The translations under genes were made by a program, and so were the position numbers. A DNA stretch of 64,000 nt from SHZI01 sp049290495 (GTDB lineage Bacteria; Pseudomonadota; Gammaproteobacteria; Steroidobacterales; GCA-2729495): assembly GCA_049290495.1 (NCBI GenBank), contig JBATNV010000318.1, positions 12,505-76,504 of the forward strand, in the 5' to 3' direction. Each line of letters opens with the position of its first letter. The first letter of the stretch is position 1. Shown piece after piece: positions 8,615-17,015 of this stretch. Below the pieces are notes generated by a model. It saw only the letters and a program-made list of their open reading frames with translations. It ran no database searches and was not told the origin of the DNA.

Positions 8615-8717
8615 GTCGCCCGGAATGGTGACGATTTGACGGCAGGAATCCTGCGACTTCGCTCACGTTAGACAGATTGCCGGTTAAAACCCGCGTGCTT
8701 ATGTCAAAGCCGCGGTG
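8615..8717. other. Intergenic stretch upstream of the riboswitch
   Basis: About 100 bases separate the riboswitch from the stop of the CpeT-family gene. The promoter of the ExbBD/TPR operon should be here or inside the end of that gene. A short inverted element (GCAGGAATCCTGC, 8642-8654) is visible. I could not pick a convincing -35/-10 pair, and no coding frame is supported. Confidence 0.4.
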
Positions 8718-9416
8718 TCAGGGTGTGCCGGCAAGGCGAAACATCCGGTAGTACTCGGTACTTTCAGTACCCCAGCGTACCGCACCGCTATCGTCGACGA
8801 ACTGCCCCCAGAACTGGTATTCGTCAGGCCGGATAACCACGGCATCGCGCGCATAGAGCGTGGTTTTCAGCCCCTCGCTGTACAGCGTACAGGCCCGCTC
8901 CTGCATGACGCCGGAAACCTCGGTGCCCTCGGCATTGGCGGTCAGCACAAAGTCACAGCCCGGCTTTACGTCGACGTCAGCCATCGTGAGCTGCTGCAAC
9001 AGTTCCGGCTTCTGGTATGCATTCTTCCACCGCTCAGCGTCACGGAAATTAAGTTCGCGCTGCACCAGCTTGCCGGTCTGCGGGTCGATGAAATACTGCA
9101 GCAATCCGATACGGATCAGCGACGGCGGACTGAAGCTGCCATCCACCGACGCGTGCTGATAAACCAGAAAGCCGTCGATACCAGGAATCCCCGCCGTCAG
9201 CGGCGCAAAGAACTGGTATAGCTGGCGGTGAATCTGTTCCGGCGGCAACTTCCGCGTCAGGTCGCTCTCAAACTGCGCCGTGTTGCTGTACCGGCCATGT
9301 ACCCAGGCGCGCACCAGGCTGAGCGTCCCCGCAGCAGCATCCGGTTTGGGTGCCGCACTGAGAGGTGCGATGGCACCAAGCAACAAAGCCAGGCAAAGAA
9401 TAGTGCAGTTGCGCAT
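8718..9416 (-). CDS. Exported CpcT/CpeT-family protein
   Basis: The 232-residue protein has a signal peptide (CTILCLALLLGAIAPLSAA) and then a CpcT/CpeT-type domain: an N-terminal WVHGRYSN block, HRQLYQFF, GFLVYQ, and a C-terminal run PDEYQFWGQFVDDSG and TEYYRMFRL. In cyanobacteria this family attaches phycobilins to phycobiliproteins; in non-phototrophs its role is unknown and may involve another ligand. The signal peptide places this copy in the periplasm. It is divergent from the NAD(P)-binding gene at 9497. A TATAAT -10 box lies 36 bases upstream of the start. Confidence 0.8.
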   Translation of the reverse strand: MRNCTILCLALLLGAIAPLSAAPKPDAAAGTLSLVRAWVHGRYSNTAQFESDLTRKLPPEQIHRQLYQFFAPLTAGIPGIDGFLVYQHASVDGSFSPPSLIRIGLLQYFIDPQTGKLVQRELNFRDAERWKNAYQKPELLQQLTMADVDVKPGCDFVLTANAEGTEVSGVMQERACTLYSEGLKTTLYARDAVVIRPDEYQFWGQFVDDSGAVRWGTESTEYYRMFRLAGTP

Positions 9417-9451
9417 GTTCGTACTCCCCCAATAGACTGATGTGCGAATCG

Positions 9452-9457
9452 ATTATA
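9452..9457 (-). promoter_or_regulatory. Perfect TATAAT -10 box for the CpeT-family gene
   Basis: On the minus strand TATAAT occurs 36 bases before the ATG at 9416, in the 80-base divergent gap. No good TTGACA-type -35 is visible at 16-18 bases upstream, so the promoter may be weak or activator-dependent. Confidence 0.45.
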
Positions 9458-9496
9458 GATAAGACACGGTACTAACCGGTATCAGGAAGAGCCGAC

Positions 9497-10240
9497 ATGC
9501 ACACAGGTCTCAGTCGAATTCTGAAAACACTCGCACTTCTGCTGCTGTCCGCCGCCAGCAGCCAGGCTGGCAACAGTCCGGCCGCCAGCGAGAGCAAGGT
9601 GCTGGTTTTCGGCGGCACCGGGCAGCTGGGTTCTGCGATCGTCCGCGAGCTGCTGACCGCCGGCTACCCGGTTGTAGTATTCGTACGTCCTTCCTCCGAT
9701 CGCAGTCGCCTGGCCGGACTGAAAGTCAGCTATGTCACCGGCGACATCCTCAATGCCGGCCAGGTCATGGCCGCCTTTGACGGCAAGGACATTCGTACTG
9801 TGGTCGATGCGACAGCGCGCGGCAGCGCCGACGATGAGTTCTACCCGACTGCAATGACGCACATCATCGCCGGTGCAAAAGCTGGCGGCGTACAACAGAT
9901 CATCCTGGAGGGCTCGGTCGGTGCCGGGGATAACGTCAACCAGTTTCCGCAGGCTAATTTTGGCCGGATGCGTTCGACGCTGGCTGCCAAGGGACGTGCG
10001 GAGCAGCTGCTGATCGACAGCGGCATCGGCTACACGATCATTCGTAACGGCATCCTGCTTTCGGCCGATCTGCCGCCAACGCGTGCCGCCCGTCTCAGTA
10101 CGGACCAGAGCCTGATGAGAAAGATCACGCGTACTGACCTGGGACTATTGACCGTACTGTGTATAGGCAACCCAGCCTATATGAATGGTGTCTGGCATGC
10201 TGTCGATGACAGCCAGGACGTGCCACCGCAATATCGCTAG
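9497..10240 (+). CDS. NAD(P)-binding atypical SDR (NmrA-like) with a signal peptide
   Basis: The 247-residue protein has a Rossmann nucleotide-binding motif, VLVFGGTGQLGSAI, at residues 34-47, followed by features of atypical short-chain dehydrogenases (VSYVTGDILNAGQV, VVDATARGSADDEFYPTAMTHI, YTIIRNGILL). It has no YxxxK catalytic pair where expected, as in NmrA-like sensors. Unusually, residues 1-25 look like a Sec signal peptide (ILKTLALLLLSAASSQAGN), suggesting export or membrane tethering. AGGAAG lies 7 bases before the ATG. It is divergent from the CpeT-family gene and convergent with the ATP-grasp gene. Substrate unknown. Confidence 0.8.
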   Translation: MHTGLSRILKTLALLLLSAASSQAGNSPAASESKVLVFGGTGQLGSAIVRELLTAGYPVVVFVRPSSDRSRLAGLKVSYVTGDILNAGQVMAAFDGKDIRTVVDATARGSADDEFYPTAMTHIIAGAKAGGVQQIILEGSVGAGDNVNQFPQANFGRMRSTLAAKGRAEQLLIDSGIGYTIIRNGILLSADLPPTRAARLSTDQSLMRKITRTDLGLLTVLCIGNPAYMNGVWHAVDDSQDVPPQYR

Positions 10241-10248
10241 ATAAAAGT

Positions 10249-10267
10249 GTTATGAATGTTTCATAAC
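10249..10267 (-). terminator. AT-rich hairpin between convergent genes
   Basis: GTTATGAA (10249-10256) and TTCATAAC (10260-10267) form a perfect 8-bp stem with a 3-base loop. On the minus strand it is followed by ACTTTTATC, so it may end transcription of the ATP-grasp operon. The stem is AT-rich, so the call is modest. Confidence 0.45.
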
Positions 10268-10285
10268 TTACTGTTCAGTATTAAT

Positions 10286-12067
10286 TTAATTACTGACTGC
10301 CTGGCCGACATTTGCAACTGTCACATGCTCTGCGAGGCGCTCTGCGCAGTTCTCGACCAGCTTCCGTAGCGGCGCCGGGAACCCGGTCCCTGCACTGACC
10401 AGCGCCAGGCTGCAGCGGTCGAGTGGAAAGCCCTGCGCCTCGATCTCGGCCGGCGTTACGCCAATCAGCAGCGCATCACAGTTCGAATCCAGCAACAGGC
10501 CGCGCACCCGATCCGCGAGCACAGCGGATGGCGCAAAGCGCGCCTGCCCGGCGAGCAGGGTCTGTCGGCTGTCGGTCACGCCCAGGCATGCGCTGTTCGC
10601 TCGCAATGCATCGCCTGTCGCCCTGAGAAGATCTTCGTCTCCACCGATGAGCACGACCGTGCGGATGCGACCATCGCAGCCATCCGGAAACCTCGCTTCC
10701 AGGATCTGCACCGCACGTTCATCGGAAGAAAATCCGGGCGTGGCGTTGATCTCTATGACTGCACAATCGGTTTCGCGCCAGGAACGGCCGATGTCGGGGG
10801 TCATGAAATCGATACCGGCCGCATCCAGATGAAAACAGCGCGCCAGCGATTCAGCCATGTCACGGTTGTCCGGATGTACCGCGGCTGTGCAATCCACCAG
10901 CGTCCCGCCGCGGGAAACATTTGCAGTGCTGCGCAAGCTGATCACACGGCCGGCCGCGGGCCGGTCGTCAGGACCTGAACCCTGCTTCAACAGCAGCGCC
11001 AGCATGTCAGCATCCAGTGTCAGCTGCACACTGGCGCCCTCGGGCACGCTTTGCCGGCGCCGCTGGTTCTCCACATCGATCAGCTCAGAAACCGAACGGT
11101 TGCCATCACCGACGATCCGCGGTGGTGACAGGCACGAGGCCCATATCAGCTTCCCGCCGATCACCGTCAGACGATGATCGTCGCCCGACACATGCCGCTC
11201 GATCAGCAGACTGCCCGGTGCAACCCGGTTGGCGGTCTCGAAAGCAGTCACCAGCTCCTGATCAGTGGTGATGTGCGCGCTGACGCCCTCGCCTTGCCGG
11301 CCGGCGTTAGGCTTGATGACCACCGGAAAGCCGATTTCCTGTGTACGTATCCGCGCCTCCGCGAGGGTACTGATCGGCGCAGCGCCGGCATCCGGAAAAC
11401 CCAGCTGCGCGATTAGCTGACTGGCCAGCAACTTGTTGCGCGCCAGATTGAGCCCGGTCAGCGAATCCTGATGACTGGCGGCTACGAAACCGTGGAGGCC
11501 GGCCCGCCCCTGGCCATAGAGCCAGATGCGCGACCCAGGCGATACCGGGTAGACCGGGATACCGCGCGCCCGTGCGACACGCATCAGTGCCTGGGTCGTC
11601 TGGTCCGGCTGGCGCAACAGCAACACTGAAGCGAGTGTCTGCATCCGCGCCTCGATCGGCTGCAGATCGACACGACGCCCACCCGCTTCGTTGAAAAATG
11701 CAGTCGCGAGTTCCAGCCCAATCTCAAGCGCCATGGTGGTCGCCTGGATATCGTAATAGCCGAGCAGGATCCGGCAGTCGCCGCCGTTCAGACGCTGGAT
11801 CTGCAGATCAAGACCGAGTCGGCCGTGCAGGTTCTGCAGTGCGCTCGCCAGTGCCGCCGCGAGCTGCCCGAAACTCACCTTCCCTGGTGGCAGCACCACA
11901 TGGCGCATCAGCGCCGGCGGAATAAAGCTGGCGAGCTTTGCGGCCAGCGGCGCGGCCGGCACCATAACTTCGGCAGGCTCCGGAAATTCAGCAGCTACGG
12001 CAGCGAATGGCGCGGCGAGGTTTGGACCATGAAATACCGTGTACTTGACCGGCAATACCTCTGTCAT
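10286..12067 (-). CDS. Cyanophycin-synthetase-like ATP-grasp ligase
   Basis: The 593-residue protein has an N-terminal part (about 1-185) resembling the CphA N-domain (LDLQIQRLNGGDCRIL, YDIQATTMALEIGLELA). An ATP-grasp core follows (about 215-465), with FPVVIKPNAGRQGEGV as the phosphate-binding strand, SLLIERHVSGDDHRLTVIGGK, and CAVIEINATPGFS carrying the metal-binding Glu-x-Asn. The C-terminal 110 residues do not look like the Mur-ligase half of true cyanophycin synthetase, so a single carboxylate-amine ligation is expected. Its start overlaps the upstream GNAT-BKACE gene by 4 bases. The two probably make an unknown amino-acid-derived compound. Confidence 0.82.
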   Translation of the reverse strand: MTEVLPVKYTVFHGPNLAAPFAAVAAEFPEPAEVMVPAAPLAAKLASFIPPALMRHVVLPPGKVSFGQLAAALASALQNLHGRLGLDLQIQRLNGGDCRILLGYYDIQATTMALEIGLELATAFFNEAGGRRVDLQPIEARMQTLASVLLLRQPDQTTQALMRVARARGIPVYPVSPGSRIWLYGQGRAGLHGFVAASHQDSLTGLNLARNKLLASQLIAQLGFPDAGAAPISTLAEARIRTQEIGFPVVIKPNAGRQGEGVSAHITTDQELVTAFETANRVAPGSLLIERHVSGDDHRLTVIGGKLIWASCLSPPRIVGDGNRSVSELIDVENQRRRQSVPEGASVQLTLDADMLALLLKQGSGPDDRPAAGRVISLRSTANVSRGGTLVDCTAAVHPDNRDMAESLARCFHLDAAGIDFMTPDIGRSWRETDCAVIEINATPGFSSDERAVQILEARFPDGCDGRIRTVVLIGGDEDLLRATGDALRANSACLGVTDSRQTLLAGQARFAPSAVLADRVRGLLLDSNCDALLIGVTPAEIEAQGFPLDRCSLALVSAGTGFPAPLRKLVENCAERLAEHVTVANVGQAVSN

Positions 12068-13437
12068 GCGGCCGCCCGCTGCAGGCGGAGACCCAGCATT
12101 GCGCGTACCTGTGCACAGGTCGCCAGCGGCCGTTCAAACTCCTGACTGATCCGCACCAGGCGCTGCACCAGTTCGACATTGGTGGCCAGGCGGCTGCGCC
12201 CGGCGTCATAGTGGATGTTGTCCTCGAGACCGACACGCACATTTCCGCCGGCAAGAATCGCCGCAACGTTCATCGGCAACTGGAAAGAACCGAGACCCGC
12301 AGCAGACCAGACTGAATCCTCAGGCAGTGCAGCGACCAGGTGCGATAGATCACCGATCGTCGCCGCCGCGGTATTGAGATTGCCGAGCAGCAGGTTGAAA
12401 TACTTCGTGCCGCTGAGTATGCCGTGCCGCTCGAGATACTTGGCCAGATTGATCATGCCGGTATCGAAGATCTCAAGCTCAGGCTTGATGTCGTTTTCGC
12501 GCATGCACATCGCCAGCCGCTCGATGGTGTGGATGGCATTGCTGCTCGGCCCGGTGAGGAAATTGAGCGAACCGAGCGTCAGGCTTGCCATGTCCGGCTG
12601 TGCCGCTCCCTTGAGCAGCAGGACTTCACTACGCCGCTCGAACTCAGGCCAGTTGCGACCGCTGGTGGTCACACAACAGATGAGTTCCGGGCGCTCGCGG
12701 CGGATGCCGGTGAGGATACGCTCAAAGTACCGGGTGTCGGAGGTGGGCTGGCCGGTCGTCTCGTCACGCGCGTGCAGATGAACCATCTGCGCGCCGGCAT
12801 CGGCAACTGCAATCGCATCGCGGATGATCTCGTCTACGCTCAGTGGCACATAGGGCGTGCTGGCGCGGGTCGGGATCATGCCGGTCGGACAGACATTGAT
12901 GATCAGCGGCGGCCAGGGTGACAAGGGATGCGGCGAATAGCGCTGCAGGTAACTTTCGCGGCGCGCCTCCCAGCCGTCCCGCTCGCGCATGTAGCGCCGC
13001 AGATCCATGCGGATCGTGGTCCAGTAATCCACATTCTCGAGACCGAAGGAATGGATCTTCTTCAGCCGGCCGATTTCCAGATACCCGAAGTGCTTCTTGT
13101 ACCAGGCAATGGTGTCGGGAATGTCCGCGTTGGTCAGTACCGTCTGAGCACCCAGAGCGTACATCGCCTCGAGGCGGGCAACCTGCAGTGCCTTGCCAAT
13201 ACCGAGGCCTGAAAGCTCCGGATTGACGCCGAGCAGCGTCGTCTTGCCCTCGGTCGGCGACAGCATCGTGTAGCCACCCGCGCCGACAATCTTCCCGTCG
13301 AGTCTCGCGACAAAGAAATTATCGAGCTCCAGCGTCGGCATTTCTGCCGAAGGCACCTGGTGCATGTTGAAAAAACGCATGACTTCCAGGATGGCTGGAA
13401 GGTCAGCGGGACGGGCCTTTTCGATGGTGTACTGCAT
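12064..13437 (-). CDS. GNAT acetyltransferase fused to a BKACE (DUF849) enzyme
   Basis: The 457-residue fusion has a GNAT N-acetyltransferase domain at residues 1-150, with the acetyl-CoA loop near LSGLGIGKAL and YKKHFGYLEIG. The second domain, about 175-450, is of the beta-keto acid cleavage (BKACE) type. Its zinc-site motif MVHLHARD, the strand EIFDTGM and the signature GNVRVGLEDN are all present. BKACE enzymes condense or split beta-keto acids with acetyl-CoA, so both halves use acyl-CoA chemistry. The gene overlaps the ATP-grasp gene by 4 bases. The fusion appears intact, with no frameshift between domains. Confidence 0.85.
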   Translation of the reverse strand: MQYTIEKARPADLPAILEVMRFFNMHQVPSAEMPTLELDNFFVARLDGKIVGAGGYTMLSPTEGKTTLLGVNPELSGLGIGKALQVARLEAMYALGAQTVLTNADIPDTIAWYKKHFGYLEIGRLKKIHSFGLENVDYWTTIRMDLRRYMRERDGWEARRESYLQRYSPHPLSPWPPLIINVCPTGMIPTRASTPYVPLSVDEIIRDAIAVADAGAQMVHLHARDETTGQPTSDTRYFERILTGIRRERPELICCVTTSGRNWPEFERRSEVLLLKGAAQPDMASLTLGSLNFLTGPSSNAIHTIERLAMCMRENDIKPELEIFDTGMINLAKYLERHGILSGTKYFNLLLGNLNTAAATIGDLSHLVAALPEDSVWSAAGLGSFQLPMNVAAILAGGNVRVGLEDNIHYDAGRSRLATNVELVQRLVRISQEFERPLATCAQVRAMLGLRLQRAAA

Positions 13438-13501
13438 GCCGGGATTCTTGCAGACTCCACCGGTTAAACACCAGCCTGCCGCTTACCGGCCCGTCTGGAA
13501 C

Positions 13502-14515
13502 TCAGTCGGCAGCCAGCGCCTTGGAGAACCGCACTTTGCGACCGGCATCGATGATCACGGCCGCGTAACCAGGGGTCGCTTCGATCAGGGCCAGGCCGCG
13601 TTCAGGTCCGAGCACGAACACACTCGTTGAAAGGCCGTCGGTGAGTGTCGCGTCAGGACCGATGATGGTCACACTGCGGACGCCCGCCACCGGCTTGCCA
13701 CTCTTTGGATCGAGGATATGGTGATAGCGCACGCCGTCTTCGTCAAAGAAGCGCTCGTAGTCGCCGGAGGTTGAGATCGCCTCGTCATCGAGTGCCAGGC
13801 GCGTCACCCACTTTGACTCGTCATCCGGATCACGAATGCCAACTACCCAGGGCTTGCCGCGCCGGTCACCCAGGAGACGCGTATCGCCGCCCGCATTGAC
13901 TAGCGCATTGGTGACGCCGGCCTTGCGCAGTAACGCCACCACCTGCTCGCAGGACCAGCCCTTGGCGATGCCACCCAGGTTGATCCGCGTACCCGGCCGC
14001 GTGAAGCGTATGGTCGACTTGCCGGCATCGAGCAGGACGTGACGGTAGTTGATGGCATCGAGATTGTTCGCAATTTTCGCTTCGCTAGGCCGCTCATGAG
14101 CACGGAAGTCATAGAGGTAGCCCACGCTGTCGTAGGTGATGTCGAAGGCCCCACCGGTCTGCACAGACAGTGCCAGCGAACGGCGCACCAGCGCGAAGAG
14201 TTCGGCCGACACAACCACCGGCACAGTAGCGGCATCCCGGTTAACCACGGAGATCTCGGAACTCGCACGGTAGGTGCTCATCTCGACTTCGATGCGATCG
14301 AACTCGGCCATGCCGGCGGCGATCAGCTGCCTGGCCTGCGACTCATCATCCATCCAGAGCTGGATTTCGACGCGCGTACCCATCTTGTCCTGCTGCTCTC
14401 CGAACCAGGCAGCACTGGCGGACAGCGGGAGAAAGACAGCAAGCAGGCTGGCGACCCAGCGAATGCGGAGCGCGTCAGAACCAGAGTGAAACGAAGAACT
14501 GCAGCACGTTGGCAT
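13502..14515 (-). CDS. apbE: FAD:protein FMN transferase (ApbE)
   Basis: The protein (337 residues from 14515) covalently attaches FMN to Thr/Ser of target proteins outside the cytoplasm. Family motifs are present: GTRINLGGIAKGWSCEQV, ALVNAGGDTR, SGDYERFF, YHHILDPKSGKP and TDGLSTSVFVLGP, with the Mg-binding Asp in the last. A signal peptide (WVASLLAVFLPLSASA) precedes it. The start is uncertain: the nearest in-frame ATGs (14515, 14524, 14578) all lie inside the end of the DUF3570 gene, so a non-ATG start near 14470 is possible. It ends the redox operon beginning at 20382, whose members may include its targets. Confidence 0.9.
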   Translation of the reverse strand: MPTCCSSSFHSGSDALRIRWVASLLAVFLPLSASAAWFGEQQDKMGTRVEIQLWMDDESQARQLIAAGMAEFDRIEVEMSTYRASSEISVVNRDAATVPVVVSAELFALVRRSLALSVQTGGAFDITYDSVGYLYDFRAHERPSEAKIANNLDAINYRHVLLDAGKSTIRFTRPGTRINLGGIAKGWSCEQVVALLRKAGVTNALVNAGGDTRLLGDRRGKPWVVGIRDPDDESKWVTRLALDDEAISTSGDYERFFDEDGVRYHHILDPKSGKPVAGVRSVTIIGPDATLTDGLSTSVFVLGPERGLALIEATPGYAAVIIDAGRKVRFSKALAAD

Positions 14516-15599
14516 CGAATTCATAAAGGGGCTCCGCACCAACGGCGCCACCGCCGTTAACATCGCGGAAATCATCATAGCTGTAGGTGTAGTGATCGAG
14601 AACCAGATTCACCGTACTGCGCAGGGGGCGGTCACCTGCCCTGTCGAGCCAGGTATAGCTCACCGCGACATGCGGGCCGTAGCTCTGGAACTTGCTCAGC
14701 TCCTTGTCACGGCCCATGTAGTTCTGCGCGTCGGCATAAGGGAACAGGTCGGAATAGAAGTCCGCAGCGTTCTGACTGTAGTAGCGATAGCGAACATCCA
14801 CCATCCACCGGTCACGCCAGGGCTGCACATAACCGATGTCAAACGTCTGCGCGTCTACACCCCAGTCATCAGTGAAGAAGCGGTATCCGCCCGAAACTGC
14901 TGCCCGATATGGCAAGTGATAGCGGATGCTGATTGCAGCGGCATTGCTGGCGCGGGTATCTGGATAAACCTCGCCCTGCCAGCCATATCCGGCGGCCTGG
15001 CCTGCATCCACATACCGCACCTGGCGATAGGGATTGTTCAGATAGCCCTCATCGGCGATCGCCTCATAGTTGAAGCTTGCCAACAGGTTCCTGGTCAGAA
15101 TCTGCGTGATGCCCAGGCGGTAGGCATGCCGCTTGATCTGGCCAGAGAATGCTGAATCGCCGCGCTTGCTGACATCATCGGAGCCACTGCCATAACCGAG
15201 GGTAATGGTGGTCAGGCCGTTGAAGATGTCCTGGCTGATGCCGAAATTCACGGTCTCTGCGTTGTAGTCGTTCTCATCGCTGCTACTGAAGCCAAAGCTC
15301 AGCGTGGTGTCCTCATGCAGGTAATCGGCGCCGACACCCCACTGTTTGCGCTCTTCAGAGTATTTGCTGGCCGTGGTGATGACGTCAATCGACGCACTGC
15401 TGATGCTGTCCACGTAATAGCTGGCGGAGAGTGAAACTTTCTCGTTGACCGACTTGCGTACCAGCAATGACGGCCCGTCAATCTGCACGCCGCCGCCATC
15501 GTAATAATGATAGAGGGCATCGGCACGCTCCTCGGGCAGCACACCGGCAATCGCCGCACTCACAGACAGGATCAGCAGTGTGCCGGTGCGCCACATCAT
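14475..15599 (-). CDS. DUF3570 outer-membrane beta-barrel protein
   Basis: The 374-residue protein has a signal peptide (TGTLLILSVSAAIAG). The rest is amphipathic beta-strands rich in Tyr, Ser and Asp, ending in the aromatic terminus FFVSLWF typical of outer-membrane barrels. Motifs such as YHYYDGGGVQIDGPS and SYYVDSISSASIDV fit DUF3570. The gene directly follows the DUF4266 gene and overlaps the ApbE coding region. DUF4266, DUF3570, TlpA-like and ApbE genes are a recurring set, thought to build a surface-exposed flavin or redox unit. The exact role is not established. Confidence 0.87.
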   Translation of the reverse strand: MMWRTGTLLILSVSAAIAGVLPEERADALYHYYDGGGVQIDGPSLLVRKSVNEKVSLSASYYVDSISSASIDVITTASKYSEERKQWGVGADYLHEDTTLSFGFSSSDENDYNAETVNFGISQDIFNGLTTITLGYGSGSDDVSKRGDSAFSGQIKRHAYRLGITQILTRNLLASFNYEAIADEGYLNNPYRQVRYVDAGQAAGYGWQGEVYPDTRASNAAAISIRYHLPYRAAVSGGYRFFTDDWGVDAQTFDIGYVQPWRDRWMVDVRYRYYSQNAADFYSDLFPYADAQNYMGRDKELSKFQSYGPHVAVSYTWLDRAGDRPLRSTVNLVLDHYTYSYDDFRDVNGGGAVGAEPLYEFDANVLQFFVSLWF

Positions 15600-15824
15600 C
15601 TAGTTACACCCGCAGCCGCCGCCGGCACTGCCGGTGGCGCCACGCGATGCCTCGCGCGCTTCATGGACGTGATCGAGATAGGTACTGGAGACAGGATTGC
15701 GGTCAAAACTCATGATCGGGTCGGCCAGCCGGTCGCGCTCATAGGGCTTTACCCACGGCTCGACATTGCTGCACCCGGCCAGCAGCATGACGGCACCGAG
15801 GAATACAGCCAGCGCCGCTTTCAT
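15600..15824 (-). CDS. DUF4266 small lipoprotein
   Basis: This is a 74-residue lipoprotein with lipobox LLAGC (Cys18). The short conserved part VEPWVKPYERDRLADPIMSF is the DUF4266 hallmark, and the C-terminus is Gly/Cys-rich (GSAGGGCGCN). The start overlaps the TlpA-like gene stop by 4 bases, and the stop abuts the DUF3570 gene. It probably anchors or chaperones the DUF3570 barrel. The CGC tail could bind metal or take part in a disulfide. Confidence 0.88.
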   Translation of the reverse strand: MKAALAVFLGAVMLLAGCSNVEPWVKPYERDRLADPIMSFDRNPVSSTYLDHVHEAREASRGATGSAGGGCGCN

Positions 15825-16330
15825 GTGCGCTCCCGTATCAGCTGGCGGATGACGTCCTGGTAAACGCTTTCGTCACCCGCCTGGTAACCCTGGTGGATGA
15901 AGCGGATATTGCCCTTGCGATCGACGATCACCGTACTCGGCATCGCGGCCACATCGTAGAGCTTGCTGACCCGGTTGGCCGGATCCAGGAGCACCGGGAA
16001 GGTCACCGGCACATCGCCAAGAAAGGCTTCCATCTGCGTGGTGTCCTCTTCGACATTGACACCGAGCATGGTGAAGCCGAGCGGTGCATACTTTTTCTGG
16101 ATCTGCTCGAGCAATGGCATTTCCTTGCGGCACGGACCGCACCAGGTCGCCCAGAAATTGATCAGCACAACCTGCCCACGCAACGAAGTGAGGGATACGG
16201 CCTGGCCGTTGCGGGATGGCAGACTGAAGTCAGCTGCTGGACCTGTTGCCTCACCCGCCGCGACCGGCAAGGACATCAGCAGACCCGACAGGCACGCAAC
16301 CCGCACAAACCGGAGCAGTTTTCTGCGCAT
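15821..16330 (-). CDS. TlpA/ResA-like thiol-disulfide oxidoreductase
   Basis: About 169 residues with a signal peptide (FVRVACLSGLLMSLPVAAG) and a redoxin domain with the complete active site NFWATWCGPCRKEMP and a cis-Pro loop (AAMPSTVIVDRKG). Such proteins reduce apocytochrome or other periplasmic disulfides. GAGG lies 5 bases before the ATG at 16330; a GTG at 16336 is an alternative. The gene is between an OM barrel gene and DUF4266. The operon also encodes a CxxCH protein, which fits a role in heme attachment or disulfide care. Confidence 0.92.
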   Translation of the reverse strand: MRRKLLRFVRVACLSGLLMSLPVAAGEATGPAADFSLPSRNGQAVSLTSLRGQVVLINFWATWCGPCRKEMPLLEQIQKKYAPLGFTMLGVNVEEDTTQMEAFLGDVPVTFPVLLDPANRVSKLYDVAAMPSTVIVDRKGNIRFIHQGYQAGDESVYQDVIRQLIRERT

Positions 16331-16337
16331 ATTCACC

Positions 16338-17015
16338 TCAGAAGAACCAGCTCAGGCCGAGCGTGAACTCGATGTTGTTGGTGGTCTTGTCTTCACCACT
16401 GATGTCGTCATCGAACAGGTGGTCGCGCACATCGAAGTGCAGGCCGATGGCATCTGTGAGCAGCAGCCGGTAGCCGCCGCCAAAGCTCAGGGTGAACATG
16501 TCTTCGTCGTGGAAGGTGGTGTTGCCGGCGCCGGCCACCACATAGAACGCCGAATTGAAGGCGTGGTTCTTGCCGATGAACACTTCGCCGGGCAGCAGGT
16601 TGTAGCCCAGCGAGAGGTCGTAATACTTGTATTTTCGGTCACTGCCGAAGGACAGGTCATAGTTACCGAGGATCTCGGCACTCGACTTGTCGACCTCGCC
16701 GGTCTGCGCATAAGTCGCTTCGGCGAACAGGCCTTCCGTTACATGGTAGGCAAGACGCGCGCCGACCACTGAGTTGGTACCGAAGTCCTCAACGCTCATC
16801 ATGCCGTAGTAGCCGGTGACCTCGAAGTCCTCGCTGTCGATCTTCGGCGGCGCCACGTCGCGACGTTCGATGCGCGGATCGATGACCGGCGAGGATGCGT
16901 TTGCATCTTCCGCAGGCTCGCGCGACCGGCCCAGCAGTGAGCAGCCAGCCGTAGCAGCCAGCAGCAGGGCCATGGCCGCTGCCCTCAGAAGAAGAAAGTG
17001 AATCCGGCTTTCCAT
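16338..17015 (-). CDS. Outer-membrane beta-barrel lipoprotein (225 aa)
   Basis: The N-terminus carries a lipobox (LLAATAGC, Cys25). After an acidic linker, alternating strands fill residues 65-225 and end with IEFTLGLSWFF, a barrel-closing aromatic terminus. It resembles the small outer-membrane barrel family found in myxobacteria and gammaproteobacteria. The start overlaps the stop of the SH3-barrel gene by 31 bases. GAGGA lies about 10 bases before the ATG at 17015; a second candidate ATG at 16973 also has GAGGG. Paired with the next upstream gene, which has the same barrel type. Confidence 0.78.
   Translation of the reverse strand: MESRIHFLLLRAAAMALLLAATAGCSLLGRSREPAEDANASSPVIDPRIERRDVAPPKIDSEDFEVTGYYGMMSVEDFGTNSVVGARLAYHVTEGLFAEATYAQTGEVDKSSAEILGNYDLSFGSDRKYKYYDLSLGYNLLPGEVFIGKNHAFNSAFYVVAGAGNTTFHDEDMFTLSFGGGYRLLLTDAIGLHFDVRDHLFDDDISGEDKTTNNIEFTLGLSWFF

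Noticed and set aside
8640..8700. A possible second, partial GEMM aptamer (CTGTCTAACG on the minus strand)
   Set aside because: Only a short part resembles the class; the GGCAAACC and ACGCAAAGCC blocks are missing.
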